A stretch of 64,000 nucleotides of DNA from the NCBI GenBank assembly GCA_027422505.1, contig JAPQWV010000017.1:15625501-15689500 (forward strand), read 5' to 3'. The position numbers were made by a program, and so were the translations under genes. The DNA comes from Craterostigma plantagineum (taxonomy: Eukaryota > Streptophyta > Magnoliopsida > Lamiales > Linderniaceae). A model generated the notes under the pieces. That model was not told the DNA's origin. It saw only the letters and a program-made list of their open reading frames with translations, and did no database searches. Within the stretch, counting starts at the first letter, position 1; each line of letters begins with the position of its first letter. Below, one piece after another: positions 1-10,604 of the stretch.

Positions 1-88
1 TGCTTAAAGCTCCACCATTGATGAGGAAATGTGCGAAGCTGGATACGAGATCAATAGAAGATTGTCTATATCATTAATATACTAATAT
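1..88 (-). pseudogene. LINE ORF1 5' tip, copy 1 (cut by window edge)
   Basis: These bases are identical to 60739-60826, where the left-hand context shows a decayed minus-strand LINE with a DUF4283-like ORF1. Here only the 5' extremity of that LINE is left, because the rest lies outside the window. No start codon or intact frame is visible. The boundary with the CACTA sequence to the right is approximate. Confidence 0.45.
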
Positions 89-259
89 AAGGGGATGGAA
101 TAGTGACACTATAAGGGAATCTGATAGATAAATCTGGTTATACTATATGACTATGTCGGTGATTTTGTTACTAATCCTAGTTCTGCGGGGTAAGGAACTA
201 GTACAAAAGTACTACCTAATGCATACAACAATGTTGTAGTTGAAAATATTTCTATCGAT

Positions 260-947
260 AATGATTGCATGGGGACATGTTGCACGATGTTCAAGAGGAT
301 TTTGATGAACGATATATCATATTTGATAGTTTGGTTAGGGACAAAATTATCCCTTTGTACAATGGGTGTTTAAAATACACAAAGTTATCCGTTACGTCAA
401 ATTGTTGAATGTTAAGGTCAAATATGAAGTTCACAGCAAGTATTTCTCGACACTTTTGGAAACACTTGCGGATGTGATATCCGTAGGCAATGAGCTTCCA
501 ATTACGAATTTTGAGGCAAATAAGCTATTGTGCCCTTTAAATTTACAGTATGAAAAAATACATCCTTCACCCAACGACTAAGTTTCTTATAGGGCGAGTC
601 TGAATCTGCTATTAGGTGTCCCAACATGTGACAGTTTGCGTGATAAGCTAAAAGACAGTCATTCTGATGGTACTTATTCTAGTTCTAGATTAAAAAGCAA
701 GTCGTCCAACAACAGTCTCCTTAAAATATTTAGGTGGCACGATAGGGAAGAAAAAGTATTAAAAAAAATGAGATATCCACAGTTTTCCCTCAATGGAGGA
801 ACATTGATATGTTTCCTGAATGGAGTTAAGGTACAAAATCTTAGGCTTGGACTTTGCACGAATGAGATAAACCCACATTGTGACATGAGTAGTTGTCCCA
901 ATACTTGGCCGATGTTGCTTTGTATCTACAACCTCCTATCTAATTAA
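260..947 (+). pseudogene. CACTA (En/Spm) TNP2-type transposase, N-terminal half
   Basis: Conceptual translation gives the N-terminal block of plant CACTA transposases: a stretch around YNGCLKYTKLS, then GNELPITNFEANKLL, then YEKIHPSPND, and finally SCPNTWPMLLCIYNL. These match the known TNP2 order, in which 'YEKIHACPNDC' precedes 'WPVLL.IYNLPP'. The frame shifts near 395-410 and a stop follows PSPND at about 579, so the gene is dead. The remaining coding sequence resumes at about 9265 after a retrotransposon insertion. CACTA transposases bind subterminal repeats and cut at the element ends. The 5' end of the element, the CACTA terminus and the start codon are not resolved; 89-259 looks non-coding. 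A second copy lies at 60998-61685. Confidence 0.75.
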
Positions 948-1220
948 TATTCGATCCAGAAAACATGTAGTGATTGTGGCGACCCTCACTTTCTAATACT
1001 AATTAGTGGCGGATTTTCGCAACGTAAGTCGCGGAAGATCCGTTTAATTAAAAACTTTTCTAAAATAAAATATATTACAATCATACTCGTCTACATCGTC
1101 GTTACTATACAAGGGTCGTAGCCCCCAAAATGACAAAACGTCAAAACGTCGCTCCACAGGTCGCATCCATGTACAGCCCGCCCTCAAAAGTCCGTGGAGC
1201 ACCGCCGTCAGCCCGCCTCA

Positions 1221-1262
1221 GCCGCGGCGCGCATCAGCGTCGGGCTCGATACCTACAACACG
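1221..1262 (-). other. Conserved LTR hairpin followed by CTACAACAC (family D)
   Basis: A GGCGC...GCGTC arm pair precedes the word CTACAACAC. In copy 2 the arm is intact (GACGC...GCGTC); copy 1 has G in place of A. Equivalent hairpins sit at the same place in LTRs A, B and F. Confidence 0.4.
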
Positions 1263-1424
1263 TAAAACCCTGAGCTATTTGCTCAGTAGGTGAAATATGC
1301 GTGAAATGCAGCGTGCGCTCGATCCCATCCCATACACCTCACAACATGCATGCTCGACCTCATCACGACCCATCACATCTCACGACTTCCCGTGACTCAA
1401 CACTATACATCCTCGGGTATCCCA

Positions 1425-1805
1425 TTCAAGTCGCTTTAGAATGGGAAGGCTTCTCAGGTCTCTCTAGAGTCGCCCATTTCTCCGAGTTGAGGTTCACGCT
1501 CGGTCTGCCCACTCAGGTCTCTTTAGAGTGGTACGTACTAGAACTTTCCCCTCTATACATACGCTCGGTCGGCCCACTCAGGTCACTTTAGAGTGGTACG
1601 TACTGGAGCGTGAGCAGCCTACTCAGGTCACTTTAGAGCGGCATACACCCAAACCACTAACGTCCCAACGCTCGGGCGGCCAACTCAGGTCACTTTAGAG
1701 TGGCACGCATCCAAGCGCCATCCTATCGCTCGGTCGGCCCACTCAGGTCACTTTAGAGTGGTACCTACTGGAGCACGGGCAGCCTACTCAGGTCTCTTTA
1801 GAGCG
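1425..1805. repeat. Degenerate tandem array of CTCAGGTCACTTTAGAGYGG
   Basis: Eight copies of a CTCAGGTCWCTTTAGAGYGG-like core begin near 1425, 1453, 1512, 1576, 1622, 1684, 1742 and 1786, spaced 28-64 bases apart. The last six cores are nearly identical while the spacers vary, so core and spacer evolve differently. The array lies in the LTR between the conserved hairpin and the TCG-word array. Confidence 0.75.
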
Positions 1806-2279
1806 GTATTCACCCACCCTCTATCCGACACACGGACCAACACCACTCATCGACTTTCCAAACGTTACCGTTCCGCACGGTATTCAATCCCCTCGCACTG
1901 ACCTGGTATGCTAGCGCAGTGCAAATAACATATGACGTGCGAAAATATTTAAAACATGTCAAACACGTAATTCATGAAATTCACGTAATCATATAATCAC
2001 ATATTCACATAATTCATATAAATCACATATTTTAAACACGTACACATATATTCACATAAAAGGGTTACGTGTCGTAGATGAAAAGTTCACCTACCTGTCG
2101 TCCGTAGATTATTTGCTAACAGTTCGATGATTTTCCTAGTCCCTGTCCTTAAGTACAAAATTATAATGTCAGTGTACTATTTAAATTACTTGTACCATCT
2201 ACGTACTCAATTTTCTAATTATTAAATATTAGATACAGAACTGTGTGAGACAAGTAGTTATGTTTAAAAGAAAGTCGCC

Positions 2280-2910
2280 AAGTTAGGTCAACCCGTGAAT
2301 TAACTTCTCAATTCGCGAGTTCGTCAGTTCGTGAATCTTGGACAATTCGTGGCTCATTCAAGTTCGCGAATTATGCATCTCGTGAGCATCTAAGGGTTCG
2401 TGAAAAGTTAACATATAATTCATCTAAGCTTGCCTCGTTTTGCGAATTCATATTTGTACAGCTCACAATTCGTGAAATTCCATTCTATGGATTCGTGAAG
2501 TGCATATGTTATATTATTTTTCTATTCCCAAGTGTAAGTCCTATCTAGCTTACAATATTTCTTTATTCAATTGTGCTTCGTGACTTTCCACAATTCCCAA
2601 GTTCATTCCAAGTGCTTGTCCATGCATGAAGTCTATGTAGTTTATAATATTTTTCTATTCCTTGATGAAACCCTATGTAGCTTGTAGTATTATTTTATTC
2701 ATTTAGGTTTTGTGAACTTCCCAACTCAAATTCATGAAGTTCAAGGTTATTTCACGAATTCACACAATTTCAATTCCCAAATACAATTCGTGAACCTAAT
2801 TAATTCGTGAAACTCATCCTACCAATTTTATAATTCGCCAAATGGACTTAATTCGTGAAACTCGTGTTCCACAAGCGGTTTGCGAACCTTTAGGGTTCCG
2901 AACCTCATCC
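2280..2910 (-). repeat. Array of AATTCGTGAA / TTCGCGAATT words (LTR D1)
   Basis: About twenty near-palindromic ten-base words of the type (A)ATTCGTGAA, TTCGCGAAT or TTTGCGAA are scattered at irregular spacing in AT-rich sequence. The array ends just before the LTR-conserved block TTTCGATCAAG...AACAGTATGAAC (about 2957-2992). Analogous arrays with other words occupy this place in the other LTR families. Confidence 0.7.
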
Positions 2911-3839
2911 TTCACAACCCTTAAACAGTTTTAACATTTAAGATTCTTACAAGTTTCGATCAAGAGCTATCTTTTCTAATAACAGTATGAACGTTATACT
3001 ATGCTTTTTAATTCTTTAATCATTTACTTTATGTATACCTAAGCAACCAATGCTTTCGATGCTTAAAATTCTCAAAGCTTGCCAATATTTAGATAAGATC
3101 ACAGCAAAAGAATTATACCTACTAAACTTCCTAAAACGTGATGACAAGGATCCTAAGTAAAACCCTTGAGAACTAAACCCGTATACCCTTTAATTATCTA
3201 CAACTCTTTATGCCTAATATAATTAGATCATGTTAGAATATGAATGAAACATAAACTTGTAATAAATTATACCTCCTTCCACGTTGAGCTTCGTTGAGTT
3301 CTATCCTTTCTCTCCACTTCACACCTTCGATAGTTTCTTAGGGTAATTGTTATTAATTTCTCTCCTTCCTTATCTCGTCTTTTGCTTGTTACATTAACCA
3401 AATGACATCACCTTTTTTACTTTTATAGTTCTTATCCTATTTTCATGTAATGATTATTATATTATTAGTACATATATTTCCCTCATGGCTAAGTAATCGT
3501 ATTATAGGTTGGTTCTAAATTCTCATCTTCACATATCGATCCTTATAATATATTATGTACCCTTCCTTATATCTACATAATCGAACCCATTTATTTAAAT
3601 TTTCAGGTCTTAAAATCTGTTCTAACTTCCTATAATTTATTCTAATATATATTTCGAACTTCTAACTCCTTAATTAATCCTTAACAAGTAAAAATTCATC
3701 ATAGCATATATTTAATTAAATAAACACATAATATGAAGTTAGGTAAACATATAATATTAGTTCATGTAATCACATAATTAGATAAACACATAGTCATGAA
3801 ATCACATAAACACATAATTTGCACATAGGCTCATATATT

Positions 3840-4486
3840 TGTTGGGAATGGTGGTGGCCCCCGCGGTGGTCAGTGGGCCCCGCAGCGAAACAGGTCCCGG
3901 TTTGGCTCGGTACGACAAAAGGGAGAAGTGGGGACCCACGGGATAAATTTGGTGGGACCCGCACGGTAACTACCACGGTAAAAATAAAATTACCGTAATG
4001 TAAGAAAGAACACCAGAACTTTAACGTAGAAAACCCTCTGTTAACAAAGAGGAAAAACCACGGCCGAGTCGACAAAATCTTCACTATGGTAAAAATTACA
4101 ACCCTCGGATTTTTACTATCTCACTTTTACCACTCGTGTTTACCTCACACCTCTCTGTGAATGTGGAACCCTATCAGTTTCTACCTGAACTGATAACCTC
4201 ACAATTCACTCGAACTACTTCTCTCTATTTAGTAAAACTCGAATGAGCTTGTGATGATAATAACTGAAGAATTCTCAGCCTATTTATAGATGTCTTCAGC
4301 TCTTCTGGACCACTCGAAACAGGTGGCCAGGAATGCGCCGCGTCGCCCTTCAATATCAGCCGTTCATTATTTTATTATATATATAAAATAATATTAGAAT
4401 ATAATATTAATAATATTATTTTATTTTTTTCTTTTCAATTTTGATAGGCGTTCTTCTTTGGCTGGCTACAGGTGGCTGGACCAACA
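3840..4486 (-). repeat. 3' LTR of Copia element 1
   Basis: 647 bases with TGTTGG/CCAACA ends. A TATA-like CTATAAATAG reads on the minus strand at 4280-4289. It is the copy downstream of RNase H in the element's orientation and abuts the purine tract. Confidence 0.93.
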
Positions 4487-4500
4487 ATTCTCCCCCTACA
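4487..4500 (-). promoter_or_regulatory. Polypurine tract of Copia element 1
   Basis: Minus strand reads TGTAGGGGGAGAAT immediately inside the 3' LTR, the usual plus-strand priming position. Confidence 0.8.
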
Positions 4501-4537
4501 GCCTCATCATTATTTGCGGGGAAGAATTCCTACCGCC

Positions 4538-4825
4538 TCAGCGATAGCCCATGCCGACTTGCCCGGCGCAGAACTCAGTCTTTTCCTTGGAAATAACCTT
4601 CGTCAGAATGTCCGCAACATTCTTGTCTGTGTGGATCTTCTTCAGCTTGAACGCTTTCTCCTCAATAGCCAGTCTGAGCCAGTGATAACGAACGTCGATG
4701 TGTTTCGTCCTCGAATGATACATAGTATTCTTGCTCAAGTCCAAAGCACTTTGACTATCGCAAAATATTATGTATTCCTCCTGCTGAATTCCCAACTCCT
4801 GAAGAAATCTCTTCAACCAGAGCAT
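4538..4825 (-). pseudogene. Copia element 1: RNase H C-terminal part
   Basis: The frame carries the end of a copia RNase H: CDSQSALDLSKN (with the catalytic Asp of the 'CDS' motif), [13 protein letters not shown], and VADILTK near the C-terminus. It follows the preceding piece after a single frame change near 4880, so it is not an independent gene. The natural protein end lies close to the purine tract, as is normal for copia polyproteins. Confidence 0.85.
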
Positions 4826-5490
4826 CTCCTTGTCAGCTTCCGTTGCTGCAACATACTCCGCTTCAGTAGTTGATAAAGAAACACATTTCTGTAGCCTCGA
4901 CTGCCATGAGATAGCTCCCCTGAGAATGTAAATATGTATCCCGACGTCGACTTTCTGCTGTCGAGATCACCGGCCATATCAGCATCCGTATAGCTTGTAA
5001 GAAAACATTTACCACTTCCAAATGTTAGGCATAATTTGGAAGTTCCTCTCAGGTACCTCATGATCCACTTCACTGCTTCCCAATGTGACTTCCCGGGATT
5101 CGATAGAAATCGACTCACAACGCCAACTGCGTGAGCGATATCTGGCCTTGTACACACCATGGCGTACATCAAACTTCCGACCGCCGTTGAATATGGAACA
5201 TCTGGGACATCTTCTCCGTCTTCATTTGTTGATGGACTGAATTTCTTTCGCAACTGAAAGTGCGCGGCAAGTGGCGTGCTAACTGGCTTAGCACCCTTCA
5301 TATTGAACCTCTCTAGAACTCGTTCAATATAGCGCTCCTGAGATAACCACAATTTCCTAGCTTTTCGTTCTCGAGTAATCTCCATTCCGAGAATCCGCTT
5401 TGCCGAACCCAAATCCTTCATGTCAAACGTCTTTGACAAATCTTTCTTCAACCTGCTAATCATCTCTGCATCTTGTCCGACAATTAGCAT
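4813..5490 (-). pseudogene. Copia element 1: RT thumb and RNase H N-terminal part
   Basis: This segment resumes RT just after the YVDD active site (the codons YVDDMLIVG span the upstream edge) and continues through the connection (RILGMEI, GSLMYAMVCTRPDIAHAVG) into RNase H (SYTDADMAGD, RKSTSGYIF). It is in a different frame from the upstream RT because about 20 codons after KSLYGLKQ are missing. It ends in a wrong-frame tail, where the expected LSTTEAEY motif is found in the adjacent frame. Confidence 0.85.
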
Positions 5491-6181
5491 ATCATCAACA
5501 TACAGGAGAAGAACGATAAATTTACCGTTAGAGTATCTCCGGACGTAAACACATGGATCTGCATCTGTTTTAGACCGTACAAGCTTTTCTTCAGCCGGCA
5601 GACCATGTCCTCTTTACCTCTAACCTCGAACCCTTCGGGTTGCTCCATATATATCTCCTCATCAAGATCACCATGCAAGAATGCGGTCTTCACGTCGAGT
5701 TGCTCCAAGTGAAGATCCATGGTAGCAGCTAGTCCCAGTATGACTCTGATTGAACTCATCTTCACAACCGGTGAAAATATCTCATCAAAGTCGATCTCCT
5801 TCCTCTGAGTGAAACCTTTGACCACTAATCGAGCCTTGTATCTGACCAGCTTGCCGTCATCCTTCTTCAATTTGTACACCCATTTGTTCTTGAGTGTCTT
5901 CTTTCCTTTCGGCAATCGAACTAACTCGTACGTATCATTCTTTTTCAGAGAATCCATCTCCTCTTGCATGGCCTTTGTCCAACAATCTTTGTCCCTACAA
6001 GATTGTACTTCCTGGAAGCTCTCCGGCTCTCCCTCGTCAGTAATCAAAATGTAATCAGAACTCGGATACCTCGTCGATGGTTGGCGTTCCCTAGTTGACC
6101 TTCTTACCTGAGGTTCAACTGCTTCTTGCACATCTGAAGGCTCCCCCTGCTCATTACCTTCAGTGTGTTCATCTACGACAG

Positions 6182-6237
<56 letters not shown>

Positions 6238-7022
6238 ATGGCTGGCTCTTCTGGTTCGGGTTCTGATAGTTGCATTCCTTCCTCCGTGGCACCATCATAT
6301 GGAATGCTAACTGGTGTATAATCGTCTACACGGCCTTCTGTGGATTTTGTTTCGCCTGAGTCTCCCATGATCTCATCTTCATGGAATACTACGTCGCGAC
6401 TTCGAACATTGTTCTTCTTCTTTGGATCCCAAAGTCTGTAGCCGAACTCCTCGTCTCCGTACCCAACAAAGATGCAAGGATTCGATTTATCATCGAGCTT
6501 CGATCTTTGTTCCTTCGGCACATGCATGAACGCCTTGCAGCCAAACATTCTCAAATGTGAATATGAGATGTCTCTACCGGTCCACACATTCTCTGGTATA
6601 TCGAAATCCAACGCCGATGAAGGCAGTCGGTTGATAAGATAGACTGCAGTGTTGACAGCTTCCCCCCAAAATGACTTAGATAGATTAGCCATCTTGAGCA
6701 TCGCTCGGACTCTCTCCATAATGGTTCGGTTCATTCTCTCCGCGACACCATTCTGTTGAGGATTGCCAGGAACTGTCTTCTCATGCCTTATGCCCTGTTT
6801 CGTGGAATAATCTCTGAACTCCCGAGAGATGTATTGACCACCATTATCTGTGCGTAGACACTTTAGCGGCATTCCAGTTTCTCTTTCCACCATCGCATGC
6901 AACTTCTTAAAATAATAGAACACCTGGTCCTTCGTCCGCAACAGATATACCCAGGTCTTGCGAGACGCATCATCAATGAAGGTAAGAAAATATTTACTAC
7001 CTCCCAGAGATTCGACTTCCAT
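5484..7022 (-). pseudogene. Copia element 1: integrase core and RT N-terminal half
   Basis: Integrase catalytic residues are visible: an early FIDD, D59 in RTDNGG and E95 in NGVAERMN, the copia D,D-35-E spacing. A poly-Asp run of about 19 residues (roughly residues 262-280) follows, then RT with WVYKLKKD, LEQLDVKTAFLHGDL and KSLYGLKQ. After KSLYGLKQ the frame is lost through a deletion. The segment is out of frame with the upstream gag-protease piece near 7025-7036, where a few bases of the integrase N-terminal region (before CGPM) are missing. A real polyprotein would read through all these pieces. Confidence 0.9.
6184..6238. repeat. (CAT/TCA)n microsatellite encoding poly-Asp
   Basis: About eighteen perfect TCA repeats. 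On the minus strand they give GAT codons, making the acidic spacer between integrase and RT a slippage-prone poly-Asp tract. Confidence 0.9.
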
Positions 7023-7035
7023 GGGTCCGCATACG

Positions 7036-8490
7036 TCATACCAACTCTAACTTCTTCATTCGCCTGGTTAAATTCTTCGCGAATGAAACTCTATGTTGCT
7101 TCCCAAATAAACAGTGATCGCAGGGGTTCAGCGCTTTCTCCTTGGCTACTGGTATGAGGGACTTTCTAGCCAATACATTCAACCCCTTCTCTCCTACGTG
7201 CGCCAGCCTTCTGTGCCACAAATTTGGAGAAGCATCATCTTCAAATGCGTTCAGTTGGTTAGCACATATCGTTGCGTGCATCTTGTACAGCGAGCAGCAT
7301 AGCTTTCCTCTCGCTACCACCAACGATCCCTTGGTGAGTTTCCAGTTGCCATTTCCCATCTCGTTATGGTATCCTTCGTTGTCCAGCACCTTCACAGAAA
7401 CCAAGTTGAGACGCAGGTCTGGTATGTGTCGCACATCTTTCAGCCGTAATGTGCACCCTACGCTCGTCTGGATACAGATATCACCTATCCCCACTATTTT
7501 AGAAACACTTTGGTTACCCATCTTGGTAGTACCAAAGTTTCCCGCCTTATACGTGGAGAAGTATTCACGCCTTGGAACACAATGGTAGGAGGCACCAGAG
7601 TCCACTACCCATTCGGTGCTTGCATCCGCAACATGACAGCAGTCTGCTTCATTCACCAGAGTAACCTCTCCACCATCATTGGAAGCGATTGCAGACGTGT
7701 TCTTGTCATCATCTTGTTTCTGCTTATTGTTGAGAAGTCTACAGTTTCTTTGTAAGTGGCCAATTTTTCCACAATGGTAGCACTTCCTCATCTCCCTAGA
7801 CTTGGATCTATCTTTCGACTTGTCGTATCCTTTTGGTCCTCTACTCTTACTTCGACCCCTAGTCTCCATGACAAGGGCCTGATTTCCCGTACTGGTACTG
7901 GCAGCATCCTTCCTTCGTGTCTCTTCATTGTAGAGTCTATGTTTCACCATCTCCATCGTGACTTTACCACTTGGTGCGGAGTTAGTGAGCGATACCACCA
8001 ACGTATCCCAGCTATCAGGTAGAGATCACAATAGTAGACATGCTTGTAGCTCATCATCAAGGAATAGACCGGCACTTGTGAGTTGAGTTACCAGTCCTTC
8101 GAAGTCGTTCAGATGTTCAGCAACTGATCGTCCCTCGTTCAGCTTCACATTCATGAGTTTCCGCATCATGAATACATTTCTCAGCGCATTTGTCACCTCG
8201 TACATACCCTCCAATTTCGTCCAGAGTTTGTAGGGGTCTGTCTCATTTCGGACGTGGTTGTAGAGGCTAATATCCACCCATTGGCGGATCACAGCTAGCG
8301 TCTTTCTTTGCAATTTCTTCCTTAGGTCAGCATTCCCACCTTCAGGCATCTTGCCTTTATTTTCGATTGGTTCATGGAGGTCTTTGCAATAAAGATAATC
8401 CTCCATCCTTGATTTCCATATGGAGTAATTCGTTACTATTAGCTTGATCATTCCTCCGTCGTTCTCCATGGCCGTCAAAATTACCAGCAA
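7036..8490 (-). pseudogene. Copia element 1: gag, protease and pre-integrase region
   Basis: Reading on minus, the start shows the gag N-terminal block (NYSIWKSRMEDYL) and the RNA-binding zinc knuckle CYHCGKIGHLQRNC. The protease motif WVVDSGASYH with its catalytic Asp follows, then the pre-integrase block LWHRRLAHVGEKGL with the start of the HHCC finger. A TGA at 8026-8028 interrupts gag in frame just before SLPDSWDTLVVS. Both sides are in the same frame, so this is a point nonsense change, probably from a Cys codon. The start could be the ATG at 8488-8490 or one seven codons later; the second aligns better with Tnt1-type gags. Confidence 0.88.
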
Positions 8491-8563
8491 CCTACTAGTA
8501 CCTTTTCTGATGTGGAAGATTAGTCAAAGCTGCAACCACAGAGCATACTCAGAATACTATCAG

Positions 8564-8575
8564 GCTCTGATACCA
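8564..8575 (-). promoter_or_regulatory. Primer binding site, initiator tRNA-Met (Copia element 1)
   Basis: Minus strand reads TGGTATCAGAGC, complementary to the 3' end of plant initiator tRNA-Met, two bases from the 5' LTR. Confidence 0.95.
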
Positions 8576-8577
8576 CT

Positions 8578-9225
8578 TGTTGGGAATGGTGGTGGGCCCC
8601 GCGGTGGTCAGTGGGCTCCGCAGCGAAACAGGTCCCGATTTGGCTCGGTACGACAATCGGGAGAAGTGGGGACCCACGGGGTAAATTTGGTGGGACCCGC
8701 ACAGTAACTACCACTGTAAAAATAAAATTACCGTAAGGTAAGAAAGAACACCAGAACTTTAACGTAGAAACCCTCTGTTAACGAAGAGGAAAAAACCACG
8801 GCCGAGTCGGCAAAATCTTCAGTATAGTAAAAATTACAACCCTCGGATTTTTACTATCTCACTTTTACCACTCGTGTTTACCTCACACCTCTCTGTGGAT
8901 GTGGAACCCTATCAGTTTCTACCTGAACTGATAACCTCACAATTCACTCGAACTACTTCTCTCTATTTAGTAAAACTCGAATGAGCTTGTGATGATAATA
9001 ACTGAAGAATCCTCAGCCTATTTATAGATGTCTTCAGCTCTTCTGGACCACTCGAAACGGGTGGCCAGGAATGCGCCGCGTCGCCCTTCAACATCAGCCG
9101 TTCATTATTTTATTATATATATAAAATAATATTATAATATAATACTAATAATATTATTTTATTTTTTTTCTTTTCAATTTTGATGGGCGTTCTTCTTTGG
9201 CGGGCTACAGGTGGCTGGACCAACA
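8578..9225 (-). repeat. 5' LTR of Copia element 1
   Basis: 648 bases with the same ends as 3840-4486. A TATA-like CTATAAATAG reads on minus at 9018-9027, placing the expected transcription start to its left. Confidence 0.93.
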
Positions 9226-9264
9226 ATATTAGCATGTTCATAAAATTCTGGGTATTACACTGAT

Positions 9265-10200
9265 TGCCAATATTCGGTCTAAAACAACCTCGATCTAAAA
9301 ATACTATAGGAAGGCGATGAGGTGTACGACGCGTATAATAGATCAAGGTTTATGCGACGATTTATTTTATATCATAAATGATTTTTTCTAGCTTACATGA
9401 ATATTCTTGGCTATACCGTGAAGGGCAAGAAAGCATATTCAATCTATGTATATAATGTGGATAACCAATAATCTGCAGAAAACACATCTAAATTGCCCAC
9501 CATAATTTCATGTCACATGCGCATGAATATCGAACAAATAAAAAGTTGCAACCACTAATTAAAGTGAAGAGCGTGACTTCCAAGGCTACATATATGTTGA
9601 GAGGTAAAGAAAGAAGTGACATCATCGCAAATATCAATTCTTAGTTCGGAAGAAGTGCTAACCATCAAAATATGATGTCAGGAAAAGCTGTCAATATTTT
9701 GGGAGCTCACATATTGGGACGACCTCGACGTGCGTGCGTCAATTGTGATCCACATAGAGAAAAATGCGTGGGACATTATCATGGGAACTCTTGTAATATG
9801 TCTAATAAGACAAAAGATAAACTTCATGGAAATAAGCTTTCTTTTTTCTATCGGCTTGTTAACATGTTGAGAAGTTAAACATTTGCGAATGCCTTAATGA
9901 TATTTAAGTGTCCCTTGGAGTGCTAATAACATAAAGAAATATGTCTCGTTAAAGGACCTAATGTAGTGGGATACTAATATTAGAACTGTATCAATGATGC
10001 ACAAATTATTATGAATCGTGATTCGTGGTATGTATAATGCTATAAAGCTGTTCATCGGTGATTTTTTGAAACTCTATGAAATATGGAGTATTGATCATCC
10101 TGTGCTAGACGAGGTACAAGTCGATGTCGTGATTACATTGTGTTACAAATATTTTTTCCGCCATCTTTTTTCGATGTCAAGGTATATCCCGTGCATTTAG
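9265..10200 (+). pseudogene. CACTA TNP2-type transposase, C-terminal part
   Basis: This resumes the gene interrupted at 974. Recognisable pieces in order are: EVYDAYNRSRF near 9320; an AYMNILGYTVKGKKA block near 9395-9440 matching the TNP2 'FPAYGNLSGYSVKGKKACP' region; a WDIIMGTL / NMSNKTKD pair near 9770-9820 split between two frames; and FFPPSFFDVKVYP near 10150. Stops and frameshifts occur throughout. The zinc-like CPIC after KGKKA is lost. Family assignment rests on the order of these blocks. Confidence 0.7.
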
Positions 10201-10257
10201 TGCGAAAAATCAATGTGGTTCACACAAGTAGAAAATGATACATAGGCCACGGAACTA

Positions 10258-10600
10258 TGGGCGACGGTTTCTCAAACACCGTCGCGCATAATAGACGCGG
10301 TGGCATACACTAATTTTTTTTTTTAAGTTTCGCTAGTTTTAGGCGGCAGTTTCTAAATCGAAACCATCGCCTATGTTATTGACATATTATGGGCGATGGT
10401 CTTTACTAAAAAATCGTCGCCCAATACCTAAGGTTTTTCTAAAAATTAATTTTTTTTAACCTGGGCGACGGTCTGGTCAAAACCAAAAATCCGTCGCCCC
10501 TTATTTTAATTTTTTAAAAATGTTAAATTTTTTCTACTTTGGGCGACGATTTCTGACAGAAAAACCGTCACCCATGTCGAGTAACGTATGGGCGACGGTT
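10258..10600. repeat. Array of GGGCGACGGT...ACCGTCGCCC hairpins
   Basis: Five imperfect palindromic units, each with arms like GGGCGACGGT and ACCGTCGCCC, lie at about 10258-10288, 10341-10373, 10390-10423, 10462-10500 and 10540-10574, followed by a half unit at about 10590. Such arrays are typical of CACTA subterminal regions or of a MITE relative, and it abuts the CACTA transposase relic. No CACTA terminus is visible, so the association is an inference. The array stops abruptly at about 10600. Confidence 0.6.
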
Positions 10601-10604
10601 AGGC

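Larger units (their letters stand above)
3840..9225 (-). mobile_element. Full-length Ty1/copia element 1 (Tnt1/Tork-like), broken
   Basis: Two LTRs (3840-4486 and 8578-9225) begin TGTTGG and end CCAACA and are flanked by a perfect 5-bp TSD ATATT (3835-3839 and 9226-9230). A primer site for initiator tRNA-Met lies at 8564-8575 and a purine tract (minus strand) at 4487-4500. The order gag, protease, integrase, RT, RNase H defines Ty1/copia; the wording of the RT block (LEQLDVKTAFLHGDL, KSLYGLKQ) is Tnt1-like, so I place it in the Tork lineage by inference. The LTRs differ at roughly 24 positions (about 3.7%), so it is markedly older than element E. The coding region has one stop, at least three frame changes and a deletion in RT. 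It inserted into LTR D1. Confidence 0.93.
975..9259 (-). mobile_element. Solo LTR of Ty3-type family D (D1), split by a Copia insertion
   Basis: The LTR runs from TGTGGCGACC at 975 to GGGTATTACA ending at 9259; bases 3840-9230 are the Copia element plus its duplicated target. Sense orientation is minus: in the related elements A and B the same ends (TGTGGCGCC... and ...TATTACA on plus) are the 3' and 5' LTR edges, as fixed by primer sites. No primer site or polypurine tract flanks it, so it is a solo LTR. Flanking bases GTGAT (970-974) and CTGAT (9260-9264) form a TSD with one mismatch. It interrupts the CACTA transposase, whose reading continues on both sides. LTR length without the insertion is about 2.9 kb. 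Confidence 0.8.

Noticed and set aside
6095..6310. Plus-strand frame with a His run
   Set aside because: It is antisense to the poly-Asp tract of the Copia integrase-RT region, where the minus frame is clearly the coding one.
9672..10200. Independent small genes on plus with Cys-rich start
   Set aside because: The pieces align in order with TNP2 blocks in shifting frames and are parts of a dead transposase.
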